Positions 1 through 6,546 of a stretch of DNA of 10,261 nt are shown here, one piece after another. The stretch is from Synergistales bacterium Syner_01 (GTDB lineage Bacteria > Synergistota > Synergistia > Synergistales > Aminobacteriaceae), in assembly GCA_001604435.1 (NCBI GenBank), contig LVBO01000041.1, positions 1 to 10,261 on the forward strand. Reading direction: 5' to 3'. Positions within the stretch are counted from its first letter, which is position 1, and every line of letters begins with the position of its first letter. The position numbers and the translations under genes are program-made. The notes under the pieces are model-generated. The model was not told the DNA's origin and did not search any database. It saw nothing but the letters and a program-made list of their open reading frames with translations.

Positions 1-162
1 AACGCATCGACGGCGTGCATTCCCATTCACCACGTTTCATCGCAAGATGGTCCGTATCAAGTTTATCGACGAACCGACGCGTTCTTCGCGAACGTTCCGA
101 TACGCGACGCCTCTATTATGACATAGAGGCGTCGCGTATCGGCGTCCGGAGGGAAAAAGACC
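1..162. other. Left edge, no gene assigned
   Basis: No convincing gene can be assigned here. On the plus strand, frame 1 is open from the window edge to a TAG at 124-126 and could be the last 41 residues of a gene entering from the left, ending in the peptide PIRDASIMT. Frame 2 is open to a TGA at 119-121. On the minus strand a frame is open from about 112 to 1. None has an SD site or recognisable motif, and third-position base use does not favour one clearly. A plus-strand gene ending at 126 would be convergent with the membrane protein ending at 163, which would suit the hairpin at 97-142. Confidence 0.3.
97..142. repeat. Perfect 20-bp inverted repeat, 6-nt loop
   Basis: The arms are 97-116 and 123-142, perfectly complementary over 20 bp, with loop TATGAC. 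The stem is GC-rich. It begins 21 nt past the stop codon of the minus-strand membrane protein. No T-run follows it on either strand, so it is not a textbook intrinsic terminator. It could be a bidirectional or Rho-assisted 3' end between convergent genes, or a protein-binding palindrome. The repeat is read directly; its role is inference. Confidence 0.75.
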
Positions 163-894
163 TCACGCGGGGGAGGCGTCCGAAGAGTCGGGACGTATCG
201 TGTCGGCGGCGAAGCGCCGGCGCAGAAGCGAGACCCCCATGAACAGGAGGGAGAGCATCATGAACGCGCTGGCGATACGGTTGACGGCGAACGCGAACGG
301 GAGGCCGAAGGGTTCCGCGCTGCCGTAGAACAGCAGGAGGGAGCTGAAGAGCGCAAGGTAGCCGTTCGCAGGAGAGAGATACCGGTAGCGGAGAATGGAA
401 CGCCCCGTCATGAAGAGCGCGAGACCGGAGAAGACGAACTGCGCGTGCTCCGCCACCGAATTCCCCACGTACATGTTCATGGCGTAGAAGATGTGTTCGA
501 TAAGCGCGGCGTCGCCGGGATTCATCTCGCGTCGAAGAGCGAGCAGAGGGAAGAGGAACGCGTACCGCAGTATCCCGACGAAGAGCAGCGTCCCCGCCGT
601 CGCGCCGCAGAAACAGCCGTACGGCGCGAACTCCCCGTCGCCCGCCGAACGGGCGATGCTGTAGAGGTGGATGTAAAACGCGCCCATAAGCACCCCCGAC
701 ATTCCGATGCCGAAATAGTAAACGAGCGGAACGGAATGGATGCGCTCCGCCAACGTGTGGAGAATGACCGCGGCGTCGGCCCGGATGATGTCCGGATAGC
801 CGAAGAGCGTTCGAAGAAGCGCCATCGCTCCGAAAGCCGCGATTCCCGCCGAAATACCCGCAATACCCGCCGTACCGTATGTTTTTCTGTTCAT
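163..894 (-). CDS. Multi-pass membrane protein of unknown function
   Basis: This 243-residue protein has about six hydrophobic stretches, at roughly residues 8-30, 58-80, 95-119, 148-168, 178-192 and 200-224. There is a short polar C-terminal tail (about 226-243) and an Arg-rich turn after the last segment. The ATG is preceded by GGAAGAGAG about 3 nt upstream, which supports the start. The layout loosely resembles small integral membrane families such as DUF4386, but no diagnostic motif confirms this. The gene is divergent from the NarL-type two-component pair, about 230 nt away, so it could be a target of that system; this is inference only. A signal-transduction or transport role cannot be told from sequence. 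No charged catalytic motif is visible. Confidence 0.8.
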   Translation of the reverse strand: MNRKTYGTAGIAGISAGIAAFGAMALLRTLFGYPDIIRADAAVILHTLAERIHSVPLVYYFGIGMSGVLMGAFYIHLYSIARSAGDGEFAPYGCFCGATAGTLLFVGILRYAFLFPLLALRREMNPGDAALIEHIFYAMNMYVGNSVAEHAQFVFSGLALFMTGRSILRYRYLSPANGYLALFSSLLLFYGSAEPFGLPFAFAVNRIASAFMMLSLLFMGVSLLRRRFAADTIRPDSSDASPA

Positions 895-1020
895 GATCTC
901 TCTTCCTTCTTTCTTCTATTTTTTCCGTTCGAATGTCGCTCGACGCGCTTGTCGCTCTCGCTCCGTCCTCCTTTCGTCGGAGCGCGTTCATCGTAGAAAT
1001 TCTCGCCTCCGTCCGCATGG

Positions 1021-1050
1021 TGGAAAACGACATGGAGTACACTGTATAAA
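1021..1050 (+). promoter_or_regulatory. Possible sigma-70 promoter for the NarL-type operon
   Basis: A TATAAA box at 1045-1050 lies 18 nt downstream of TGGAAA at 1021-1026, which matches four of six bases of the -35 consensus. This would start transcription near 1057, about 70 nt before the response regulator ATG. It lies in the divergent intergenic region. The -10 box is good and the -35 box is weak. Confidence 0.4.
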
Positions 1051-1126
1051 TATGCGATGCGCGCACGGGAGAACCGGCGGAGAATGAGGAGCGCTTCAAA
1101 AGCGTTCCGTAGAGGGGGGAAAAGAA

Positions 1127-1789
1127 ATGCCTGTATCGATAGTCGTGGCCGACGATCATCCTCTCACGCGGTCGGGGCTGGCCGGTTTCATCCGGGAGAA
1201 CGACGCGTATGTCCTGCTGGGAGAGGCCGAAGACGGAATCCGTGCGTGGGAGCTTATCCGCGGGCTGACGCCGGACATCGCGCTTCTGGACATTCGGATG
1301 CCGGGAGAGGACGGGATCGCCGTGACCAGGCGTATTCGGGAAGAAGGGCTGCGGACGCGCGTCATCATGCTGACCTCTTTCGATGCGCACTCGTATGTGA
1401 CGGCCTCTCTGCTGGCCGGAGCATCGGGCTTCGTGCTGAAGACGAGCGCGGTCTGGGAACTTTCCGCCGCGATCGGGCGGGTGCTCGGAGGGCATATCTA
1501 TCTCGATCCCCTGGCGAGCGACGTGCTGCGGGAGCGCGAATGGGCGCCCGAGACGCTGACCGCGCGGGAACGGGAAGTACTGCTTCTGGTGTCGAAAGGA
1601 TTCGCCATCAAAGACGTCGCCGGAAAGCTGGCGATAACGGAACGCACCGTGCAGTCCCATCTCACGTCCATCTACGGCAAATTCCAGTGCCGCAGCAAGA
1701 GCGAGGCGCTTCTGGTCGGGCTGAAGCACGGCATTTTCTCCGTCGACGAGCTGTTGCAGGGCAGCGCGCTCGACGATCTCAGGCTATGA
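1127..1789 (+). CDS. NarL/FixJ-family response regulator
   Basis: The 220-residue protein has the usual two-domain layout and length of this family. The receiver domain spans about 1-120, with acidic residues D9/D10, phosphoacceptor D55 in LLDIRMPG, the conserved T83 and K105. The LuxR-type helix-turn-helix spans about 142-205, starting with LTAREREVLLLVSKG and including the recognition-helix part ITERTVQSHLTSIYGKF. It should bind DNA after phosphorylation by its partner kinase. A strong purine SD (GGGGGGA, 1114-1120) precedes the ATG. Its TGA overlaps the ATG of the histidine kinase in an ATGA, so the two are translationally coupled and almost certainly cognate. Its regulon is unknown; the divergent membrane protein is one possible target. 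Confidence 0.95.
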   Translation: MPVSIVVADDHPLTRSGLAGFIRENDAYVLLGEAEDGIRAWELIRGLTPDIALLDIRMPGEDGIAVTRRIREEGLRTRVIMLTSFDAHSYVTASLLAGASGFVLKTSAVWELSAAIGRVLGGHIYLDPLASDVLREREWAPETLTAREREVLLLVSKGFAIKDVAGKLAITERTVQSHLTSIYGKFQCRSKSEALLVGLKHGIFSVDELLQGSALDDLRL

Positions 1790-3219
1790 ACGGATCGCGG
1801 AGGCGGCACGCCCGGAGTCGTCCGCTTCGCCGGCTCTATCTCGCCGCGGCGATTCCTCTGACGACGATGCTGATCCTTTCCTTGATCATGGCGCTGCGGC
1901 AGGAAGTCGTTCTGCGCCGCGAGATCTCCGGATACGCCGTCTCCCTTGCCCGCGACATGGCCTCCTGCGCCGAGGATCCGGTCAAACTGGCCTCCTACGG
2001 ACTGTTTCTCGCGGACGCCGAGGCGAGCGCCCTCCGAAAATCCTCCGTCATTCCCGGGAGGGCCGCTCTTTTTCGCAGGACGGGAGAGCTTGTGTGGGCG
2101 TCGAACGGAGGCGAGGGGCTGGGAGCCTTTCTCTCCACCCCCCCGGAAGAGCCGATCGTGCTCGACCCGACGGATTCGTCCGACGCCGAGAGGAGCGCTC
2201 TCTGCCTCTGGCCCTCGAAAGACCCCGAGGTCGTGGCGATCGTCTCCGTCTCCTTCCGCAACTGGGCGGAGGGAATTTTCGTGCTGCACTTCTCCTTCTA
2301 CGCCATAGCCACGGCCCTCTTCTGTCTCCTCTTCCTGGGGTTTTTGAAGCGCTGGTTCATCTCTCCTCTTCAGCGACTGTCGGAAGAGATCCGTTCCCTG
2401 CGCTGGGGCGAGGATGTCCCGCGAGCGGAGGTCGCGCCGAGGGGCGCGTTCGACAGGGAGGCCGACGAAGTAGTTGAGTTCCGCCGCGCGCTGACGGAGC
2501 TTGCGCACAAGGCCGTCGAAAAGGAGGCGCTCCGGAGGCGTTACGTCGGCGATTTGGTAAAAACGCAGGAGGAGGAGCGACAGCGGGTCGCCCGGGAGAT
2601 ACACGACGGCCCGATTCAGGTCGTATCGGCGCTTGTCCAGCGCGTTCAGCGAGCCTCTCTCGCGGACGACGGACGAAGGGCGGCGGAGCATCTTGCGCTG
2701 GCGGAAGATGCCGCTCTTTTTGCGGTGAACGATCTGCGGAGCATCTGCGACGCGCTCTCGCCCCCGTGGCTCTCTCTGGGGCTCGTCCGGTGCCTCGACG
2801 AATTGTCCGAGCGCATGAGCAGACAACTCGGCGTCTCGATCGAAACAAGCGTTCGTCTCCGCGACGAACCCGATCCCGATCGCCTGCTCGCCATCTTTCG
2901 CATATGTCAGGAGGGAATTTCGAACGCAGTCCGTCACGGAAGAGCGGACAGGACGACGATCCGGGTTGTTGAGGGAAAGCGGGACGATTCGATCCGATTG
3001 TACCTGCACGACAACGGCGGAGGGTTCGACGCAAGCAACACGGTGATCGACGAACTTCGCGCGAAGGGGCGTCGAGGGTTGGCGGGCATCGGTGAGCGCG
3101 CGGAGTTCTTCGGCGGCAGGTTTGTTCTTCGCTCGGCGCCGGGAAAGGGAACAGTCCTTTCCGTCGTACTACCGAAACCGGGTGTTTCCGGCCCGTCGGA
3201 CGGCTGCGCGTCGCTGTAG
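1786..3219 (+). CDS. HisKA_3-type sensor histidine kinase
   Basis: This 477-residue kinase is the sensor for the upstream NarL-type regulator. A TM segment at about 15-37 and a second at about 162-187 bracket an extracytoplasmic sensor region of about 125 residues with no recognised fold. A HAMP-like linker follows (about 188-243). The dimerisation helix carries EEERQRVAREIHDGPIQ with phosphoacceptor H273. The ATPase domain has the N-box ISNAVRHG (N380), the G1 box DNGGGF (409-414) and the G2 region GLAGIGERAE (431-440). The arrangement is typical of the NarX/DegS/LiaS class. The ATG is the A of an ATGA overlap with the regulator stop. The in-frame open sequence extends upstream to 1057, but that would overlay the whole regulator gene, so the longer start is rejected. 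The sensed signal cannot be inferred. Confidence 0.93.
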   Translation: MNGSRRRHARSRPLRRLYLAAAIPLTTMLILSLIMALRQEVVLRREISGYAVSLARDMASCAEDPVKLASYGLFLADAEASALRKSSVIPGRAALFRRTGELVWASNGGEGLGAFLSTPPEEPIVLDPTDSSDAERSALCLWPSKDPEVVAIVSVSFRNWAEGIFVLHFSFYAIATALFCLLFLGFLKRWFISPLQRLSEEIRSLRWGEDVPRAEVAPRGAFDREADEVVEFRRALTELAHKAVEKEALRRRYVGDLVKTQEEERQRVAREIHDGPIQVVSALVQRVQRASLADDGRRAAEHLALAEDAALFAVNDLRSICDALSPPWLSLGLVRCLDELSERMSRQLGVSIETSVRLRDEPDPDRLLAIFRICQEGISNAVRHGRADRTTIRVVEGKRDDSIRLYLHDNGGGFDASNTVIDELRAKGRRGLAGIGERAEFFGGRFVLRSAPGKGTVLSVVLPKPGVSGPSDGCASL

Positions 3220-3254
3220 CCCGGCGCCGATTCGAGAAATCGAGAACGCGTCGC

Positions 3255-3299
3255 GGGAAGGGGGAAAGCCTTGGAGAGTCCTTGGCTTCCTCCCTCCCC
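3255..3299. terminator. Imperfect hairpin between convergent genes, probable bidirectional terminator
   Basis: The core arms are 3259-3270 (AGGGGGAAAGCC) and 3284-3295 (GGCTTCCTCCCT), pairing at 11 of 12 positions including one G-T. Three more G-C pairs (3255-3257 with 3297-3299) add to the outer stem after a mismatch. It fills the 88-nt gap between the kinase stop (3219) and the stop of the convergent coiled-coil gene (3308). No T-run follows on either strand, so termination is inferred from position and stem strength. Confidence 0.5.
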
Positions 3300-3307
3300 G
3301 AGAGAGA

Positions 3308-4099
3308 CTATCCGTTGCTCTCCGAATACTCCGAGTGTTGCTTTCGGTAGGAGTCGGTGTCTTTGACTCTCAGTTCGGAGTCGATCGCTTCAAGGCGTTT
3401 TTGCAGATCCTTTTGATCGTCTCCGGCGGCTTTGCTCAAAGCGAGTGCGATTCTCTGTTTTTCCTGTCTGAGTTTTTGAATCTCCGCGTCCACCTTTCCC
3501 GTGTCGACAGTGCCGGTTCCGGTGGTTTTTTTCTTGTCGGACGCTTTTTCCGATTTCTCGTCTTCTTCCTCGTCCTCCTCTTCTTTCGGGGCGACGTCGC
3601 GTTCGTCCTCTTCGTCGGAGGGCTTCGCGGAGCGAGTCTTTTTCTCGGGTTCGTCGCTCCGCTTCGCGCCGTTTTCGTCGAGAAGAGAGGAGCGGCTCGA
3701 TGCTTCGGGCTTTTCAAGCAGAATCTTCGGCTTCCCCTCCTCGTCCTTGCCGAGGCTGTAAACCCCCGTTGGCTTGGAGGGGGAGAAGTCGCCCGCGATA
3801 TAGCCGTCCTTCGCGAATTCCCCGTTTGGTGAAGGAGCAGCGGAAGGCGCGGTGTTTCCAGGCTGTCGTTGTCTCAACGACAGGGCCTGTTGTTCGATGG
3901 AATCGAGTTGCAGTTTGACGCTCTCTTGCCTTTTTTCTTCCGCCGCGTTCATCGGATTGGATTGTTGCGCTCGCTTCAACTGCTCGGCGAGTTTTTTCTT
4001 CGTTTCTTCGAGGCCCCGCGCCTTCGAAAAAGGGTCGCCAAGCGTCTCGGCGTCGCGAAGAACGGGCACGCCTTTCATTGAAACGGATCCTATGCTCAT
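3308..4099 (-). CDS. Acidic coiled-coil protein, FlxA-like in style
   Basis: This 263-residue soluble protein has no signal peptide or TM segment. It starts with a short uncharged segment MSIGSVSMKG, then a predicted coiled coil (about 26-79) rich in K, E, Q and L. A linker with P, S and N follows, then a more ordered-looking patch (about 92-131). Residues about 145-190 are very acidic and lysine-rich and probably disordered. A second coiled coil spans about 203-247, with a polar tail. The start pattern and terminal coiled coil recall FlxA-like proteins, but this is only a resemblance. A near-ideal SD, AGGAGGT (4107-4113), sits 7 nt before the ATG. It lies 61 nt downstream of the AgrC-like kinase on the same strand, so read-through from that operon is possible. 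The function is unknown. Confidence 0.8.
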   Translation of the reverse strand: MSIGSVSMKGVPVLRDAETLGDPFSKARGLEETKKKLAEQLKRAQQSNPMNAAEEKRQESVKLQLDSIEQQALSLRQRQPGNTAPSAAPSPNGEFAKDGYIAGDFSPSKPTGVYSLGKDEEGKPKILLEKPEASSRSSLLDENGAKRSDEPEKKTRSAKPSDEEDERDVAPKEEEDEEEDEKSEKASDKKKTTGTGTVDTGKVDAEIQKLRQEKQRIALALSKAAGDDQKDLQKRLEAIDSELRVKDTDSYRKQHSEYSESNG

Positions 4100-4106
4100 G
4101 CTCGAT

Positions 4107-4113
4107 ACCTCCT
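4107..4113 (-). promoter_or_regulatory. Consensus ribosome binding site AGGAGGT
   Basis: The sequence AGGAGGT on the minus strand lies 7 nt before the ATG at 4099. It fixes the start of the acidic coiled-coil gene and suggests high translation, in contrast to the weak, coupled start of the kinase upstream. Confidence 0.8.
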
Positions 4114-4160
4114 GTCCGAATGATGATATAGCGTGATTCTACGCGGCGCGGCGAAGAGGT

Positions 4161-5489
4161 TCAAGCGGTCTCGCCCGAGATGTCGGGTACCCCGCGTGGA
4201 ATGACAAGCAGAACATTCAAGCGAAACACGGCGTTCTCTTTCTCCACGGAGACGGCGCCGTGATATTTTTGCGCCACCGCTTCGATGTTCGACAAGCCGA
4301 TGCCTGAACCTCCGTTGTCGGCGACTTCGGGCGAAAAGCTGTTTTCGAATTCGAACATGAAAAAGTCGCCCTTGCGCTTCCCGGAAATACGAATGGAGCG
4401 TTTCTCGTCGCGCACCTGCGCGCACGCCTTGGCGGCGTTGTCCAACGCATTCGCGAAGACGACGCATAAATCGAAGTCGTCGATCGCACCGGAAGGCGGT
4501 ATTTTTACGGCGCATTCGATACGTATCCCGTTGTGTCGCAGCAGGTCGAGCTTGTTGCCCAGCAGCGTGTCGATCACGGTATTCCCCGTTCGGCACGGAA
4601 AAGAAAGAGAACGGGACATGCCCTCCAGTTTGCCGAGGTATTCCCTTGCCTGTTCTATTTTCGTCTCCGTCAGGAAGCCGTTCAGCACCATGAGGTGCCA
4701 TTGAATGTCGTGACGGAATCCTTGGGTTTGTTTATGGCGCAGCGCCGCTTCCCGCACGTATTCTTTTTGACGACGAACCTCCTGCTCCAAAAGCGCGAGG
4801 CGCATTCGGCCGCAATAGTCCTCGGACAGTTTTCGACAGGCGTAGAGAACGATGAAAAGCGATGAATAGGCAAGCGTCTGAAGGAGGAAGATCTGCGCGT
4901 TTCCGACGTCGGGGAGAGGGCCTCCCGTTTCGGAAACGGTGATCGTGTTGCCGTATATATATACCGAAAAATAGTGTTCCATCATGAGCAGAAGTAAAAC
5001 TGGGATGATGAAAACCATGAGATATCGATCCGGGATGTCGCTCTTCGGTCGGAGTCTGTCGAGGATGACGCGATAGCTGAACCATGCCAGCAGCGTGGAC
5101 GCGAGGGAGACGACGACACCCAAAAACGGCAGCAGCTCCCTGTGCGTTCGGAAGAGAACGAAGCCGAGGATGTGGTGGATCGGGTTCATGATCCCGTTCG
5201 ACAGGATCATGACGGATGTCGTGAGAAGGGCCGCCGAGGCGGCGGTGAGAAGAGGGGATTTGTGGACGGCGACGCCGATCAGCCAGAACGCCGCCGTTTC
5301 AAGGATGAAAGAGAGCGCGAGGTCCGTCTGCGCATGCGATAGCAACGCGGAGATCGCTCCGGAAAGCGCCAGGTAAAGAAGGACGTGAGGCGTCCTCGCT
5401 CGATGGTTCGTGAACGTGGAGAAAAAAAAGAACGCGGGTATTCTTTTGAACTCGTTGATCGCGAGTATCAGTAAAAAAGGAGCGTCCAC
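4161..5489 (-). CDS. AgrC-like (GHKL, HPK10-type) sensor histidine kinase
   Basis: Read from a GTG at 5489, this is a 442-residue kinase. The N-terminal half has about six hydrophobic segments (roughly 35-53, 57-75, 80-97, 117-140, 155-176, 198-217), as in AgrC-type peptide sensors. A linker coiled coil (about 225-255) leads to GFRHDIQWHL, with phosphoacceptor H260 in the FRHD motif typical of this class. The ATPase domain (HATPase_c_5 type) shows FANALDNAAKA (N347, N351) and a GSGIGLSNIEA glycine box (395-405). The open frame runs upstream to 5663, but that portion overlaps the regulator gene and looks non-membrane. The GTG sits 1 nt after the regulator TAG and is preceded by GGGCGGAG, so coupling is likely. 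The ligand is unknown and no peptide gene is seen nearby. Confidence 0.9.
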   Translation of the reverse strand: MDAPFLLILAINEFKRIPAFFFFSTFTNHRARTPHVLLYLALSGAISALLSHAQTDLALSFILETAAFWLIGVAVHKSPLLTAASAALLTTSVMILSNGIMNPIHHILGFVLFRTHRELLPFLGVVVSLASTLLAWFSYRVILDRLRPKSDIPDRYLMVFIIPVLLLLMMEHYFSVYIYGNTITVSETGGPLPDVGNAQIFLLQTLAYSSLFIVLYACRKLSEDYCGRMRLALLEQEVRRQKEYVREAALRHKQTQGFRHDIQWHLMVLNGFLTETKIEQAREYLGKLEGMSRSLSFPCRTGNTVIDTLLGNKLDLLRHNGIRIECAVKIPPSGAIDDFDLCVVFANALDNAAKACAQVRDEKRSIRISGKRKGDFFMFEFENSFSPEVADNGGSGIGLSNIEAVAQKYHGAVSVEKENAVFRLNVLLVIPRGVPDISGETA

Positions 5490-5490
5490 G

Positions 5491-6210
5491 CTACTCCGCC
5501 CTTTCTTTGATGTGTTGCAGCATCTTTCGGGAAAATTCCCGCGCCCGCAGCCTGGAGACGGGAATTTTCTCCCCGTTCTCAAGCGCGACGAGTCCGGCTT
5601 CGTACCCGCAGGCGTAGTGCAGGTTGATAAAATAGCTCCTGTGGCACTGAAAAAAACGATCATCCAAGCGTCCTTTCAGCTCGTCGATTTTCAAAGAACA
5701 CTCCAGCGTCTCTGTTTTGGAACGAATGATCATCTTGTGGTTCCGTGCCTCGCAGTAGAGAATGTCGTTGAAACGAAGGAAAGAAAAGTTGTTGCCTCGG
5801 GACGAAATCACCAGGCCGGGGTCTTTCGTCCTGTGCAGATTTTGGCAGACGCGGTCCATCGTTCTCTCGAACCGGGCGGAGTCTATCGGTTTCAGGAGAT
5901 AGTCGGAGGCCTCGACCTCGAACGCCTCGTAGACGTACTCGTCGAAGACCGTGACGAAGATGATATGCCCCGCCGTGCCATTCTCCCGCAGCTTCTTCGC
6001 CGCGTCCATTCCGGATATTTCATCCATTTGAATATCGAGGAAGAGCAGATCGAAGCGCCGGGCGGAACGGAGCAATTCGGCCCCGTCGGCGAAGAGATGC
6101 AGAGAAGCGCGGAGACGACGTCCGTCTACATAATCGGATACCTTGCGGGATACCTCCTCGAGCATTCGAGGGTCGTCGTCGACGATGGCTATGTTGATAA
6201 TCGCGATCAC
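5491..6210 (-). CDS. LytTR-family response regulator
   Basis: This protein pairs with the downstream AgrC-like kinase. The receiver domain (about 4-120) starts INIAIVDDDPRM and has acidic D11-D13, phosphoacceptor D59 in LFLDIQM, T87 and K107. The LytTR DNA-binding domain spans about 135-235, with the typical CHRSYFINL (189-197). The length (236-239 residues) is normal for the AgrA/LytR class. The start is uncertain. The coordinates use GTG at 6210, giving 239 residues, but that codon lacks a spaced SD. An extended SD-like AAGGTGATC (6205-6213) overlaps it and is well spaced for an ATT codon at 6199-6201. Starting there gives the usual N-terminus (M)INIAIVDDD. Upstream in-frame sequence to 6489 is Arg-rich and unlike a receiver, so it was excluded. 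Confidence 0.92.
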   Translation of the reverse strand: MIAIINIAIVDDDPRMLEEVSRKVSDYVDGRRLRASLHLFADGAELLRSARRFDLLFLDIQMDEISGMDAAKKLRENGTAGHIIFVTVFDEYVYEAFEVEASDYLLKPIDSARFERTMDRVCQNLHRTKDPGLVISSRGNNFSFLRFNDILYCEARNHKMIIRSKTETLECSLKIDELKGRLDDRFFQCHRSYFINLHYACGYEAGLVALENGEKIPVSRLRAREFSRKMLQHIKERAE

Positions 6211-6216
6211 CTTCTC

Positions 6217-6222
6217 AGTATA
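6217..6222 (-). promoter_or_regulatory. Possible -10 box TATACT before the LytTR regulator
   Basis: TATACT on the minus strand at 6217-6222 would place transcription initiation near 6210, at the GTG itself. That would give a leaderless or very short-leader transcript. The region 17 nt further upstream (ATGAAC, 6240-6245) is a poor -35 match. This is a weak call. Confidence 0.25.
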
Positions 6223-6484
6223 AAGAAATGGAGACGAGCGTTCATCGTTTCCGGAAAAAAAGAGTCGGTCCGGAATCCGTGCGAAAGCAAGCGAATTCCG
6301 CGCGCCGCGTTCCTCCGCGCACGACGTTTTCTCGCCCCTTCGTCGATATTGTAGTCCGACTTGGCGTTTTCCGCACCTCTCGGCGCCGAGTAGCGCTTCT
6401 CCGCCGGGGACGGGACTCCGATCACCCATTCGATAAGGCGTCCGTGCCTGCAAGCGGAAGCTGTTCGTTTTTTCTCCCGGAGGG

Positions 6485-6490
6485 TACAAT
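6485..6490 (+). promoter_or_regulatory. Possible -10 box TACAAT for the EVE-nuclease gene
   Basis: TACAAT lies about 57 nt before the ATG at 6547, in a suitable position for a promoter with a leader of about 50 nt. No good -35 hexamer is visible at 16-18 nt spacing, so a regulator or another sigma factor may be involved, or the match is chance. Confidence 0.25.
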
Positions 6491-6546
6491 GATCCGGAAA
6501 AAGGCGGCGACGTCGAAGACTCGTGCTCCGAGGAGGGGGATTGTGC

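Larger units (their letters stand above)
6211..6546. other. Divergent intergenic region of about 336 bp
   Basis: This separates the minus-strand LytTR cassette from the plus-strand EVE-nuclease gene. No gene is convincing: the open frames in it are Arg-rich extensions or shadows. It contains a 10-bp palindrome TTTCCGGAAA (6248-6257), two further TCCGGA copies (6269-6274 and 6493-6498), a TACAAT box at 6485-6490 on the plus strand and an AGGAGGGGG SD just before 6547. No clear pair of LytTR-type direct repeats was found by eye. Confidence 0.55.

Noticed and set aside
116..1729. Long minus-strand open frame of 537 codons
   Set aside because: It is antisense to the NarL-type regulator and overlaps the membrane protein in another frame. 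Its product is Arg/His-rich low-complexity sequence, a common shadow in GC-rich DNA.
1057..1785. Upstream extension of the histidine kinase frame
   Set aside because: It would cover the whole response regulator in another frame and is Arg-rich. The ATGA overlap at 1786 is a far better start.
1672..3009. Minus-strand open frame of 445 codons opposite the kinase
   Set aside because: No motif, charged repetitive composition, and the plus strand carries a clear kinase.
3092..3832. Plus-strand open frame of 246 codons
   Set aside because: It starts within the kinase and runs antisense to the coiled-coil gene, which has an ideal SD. The phenylalanine-rich part is the reverse of the Glu/Lys-rich stretch.
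5490..5663. N-terminal extension of the AgrC-like kinase to 5663
   Set aside because: It overlaps the regulator's LytTR domain, and its composition is not membrane-like. The GTG at 5489 has an SD and coupling to the stop.
5410..6354. Plus-strand open frame of 314 codons
   Set aside because: It is antisense to the LytTR regulator and kinase, both of which have clear motifs.
6211..6489. N-terminal extension of the LytTR regulator to 6489
   Set aside because: The added sequence is Arg-rich, precedes a canonical receiver start and lacks an SD.
6211..6546. AgrD-like peptide gene or LytTR direct repeats
   Set aside because: Short frames here have no amphipathic leader plus Cys/Ser core, and no pair of good 9-bp LytTR-type repeats at suitable spacing was found.
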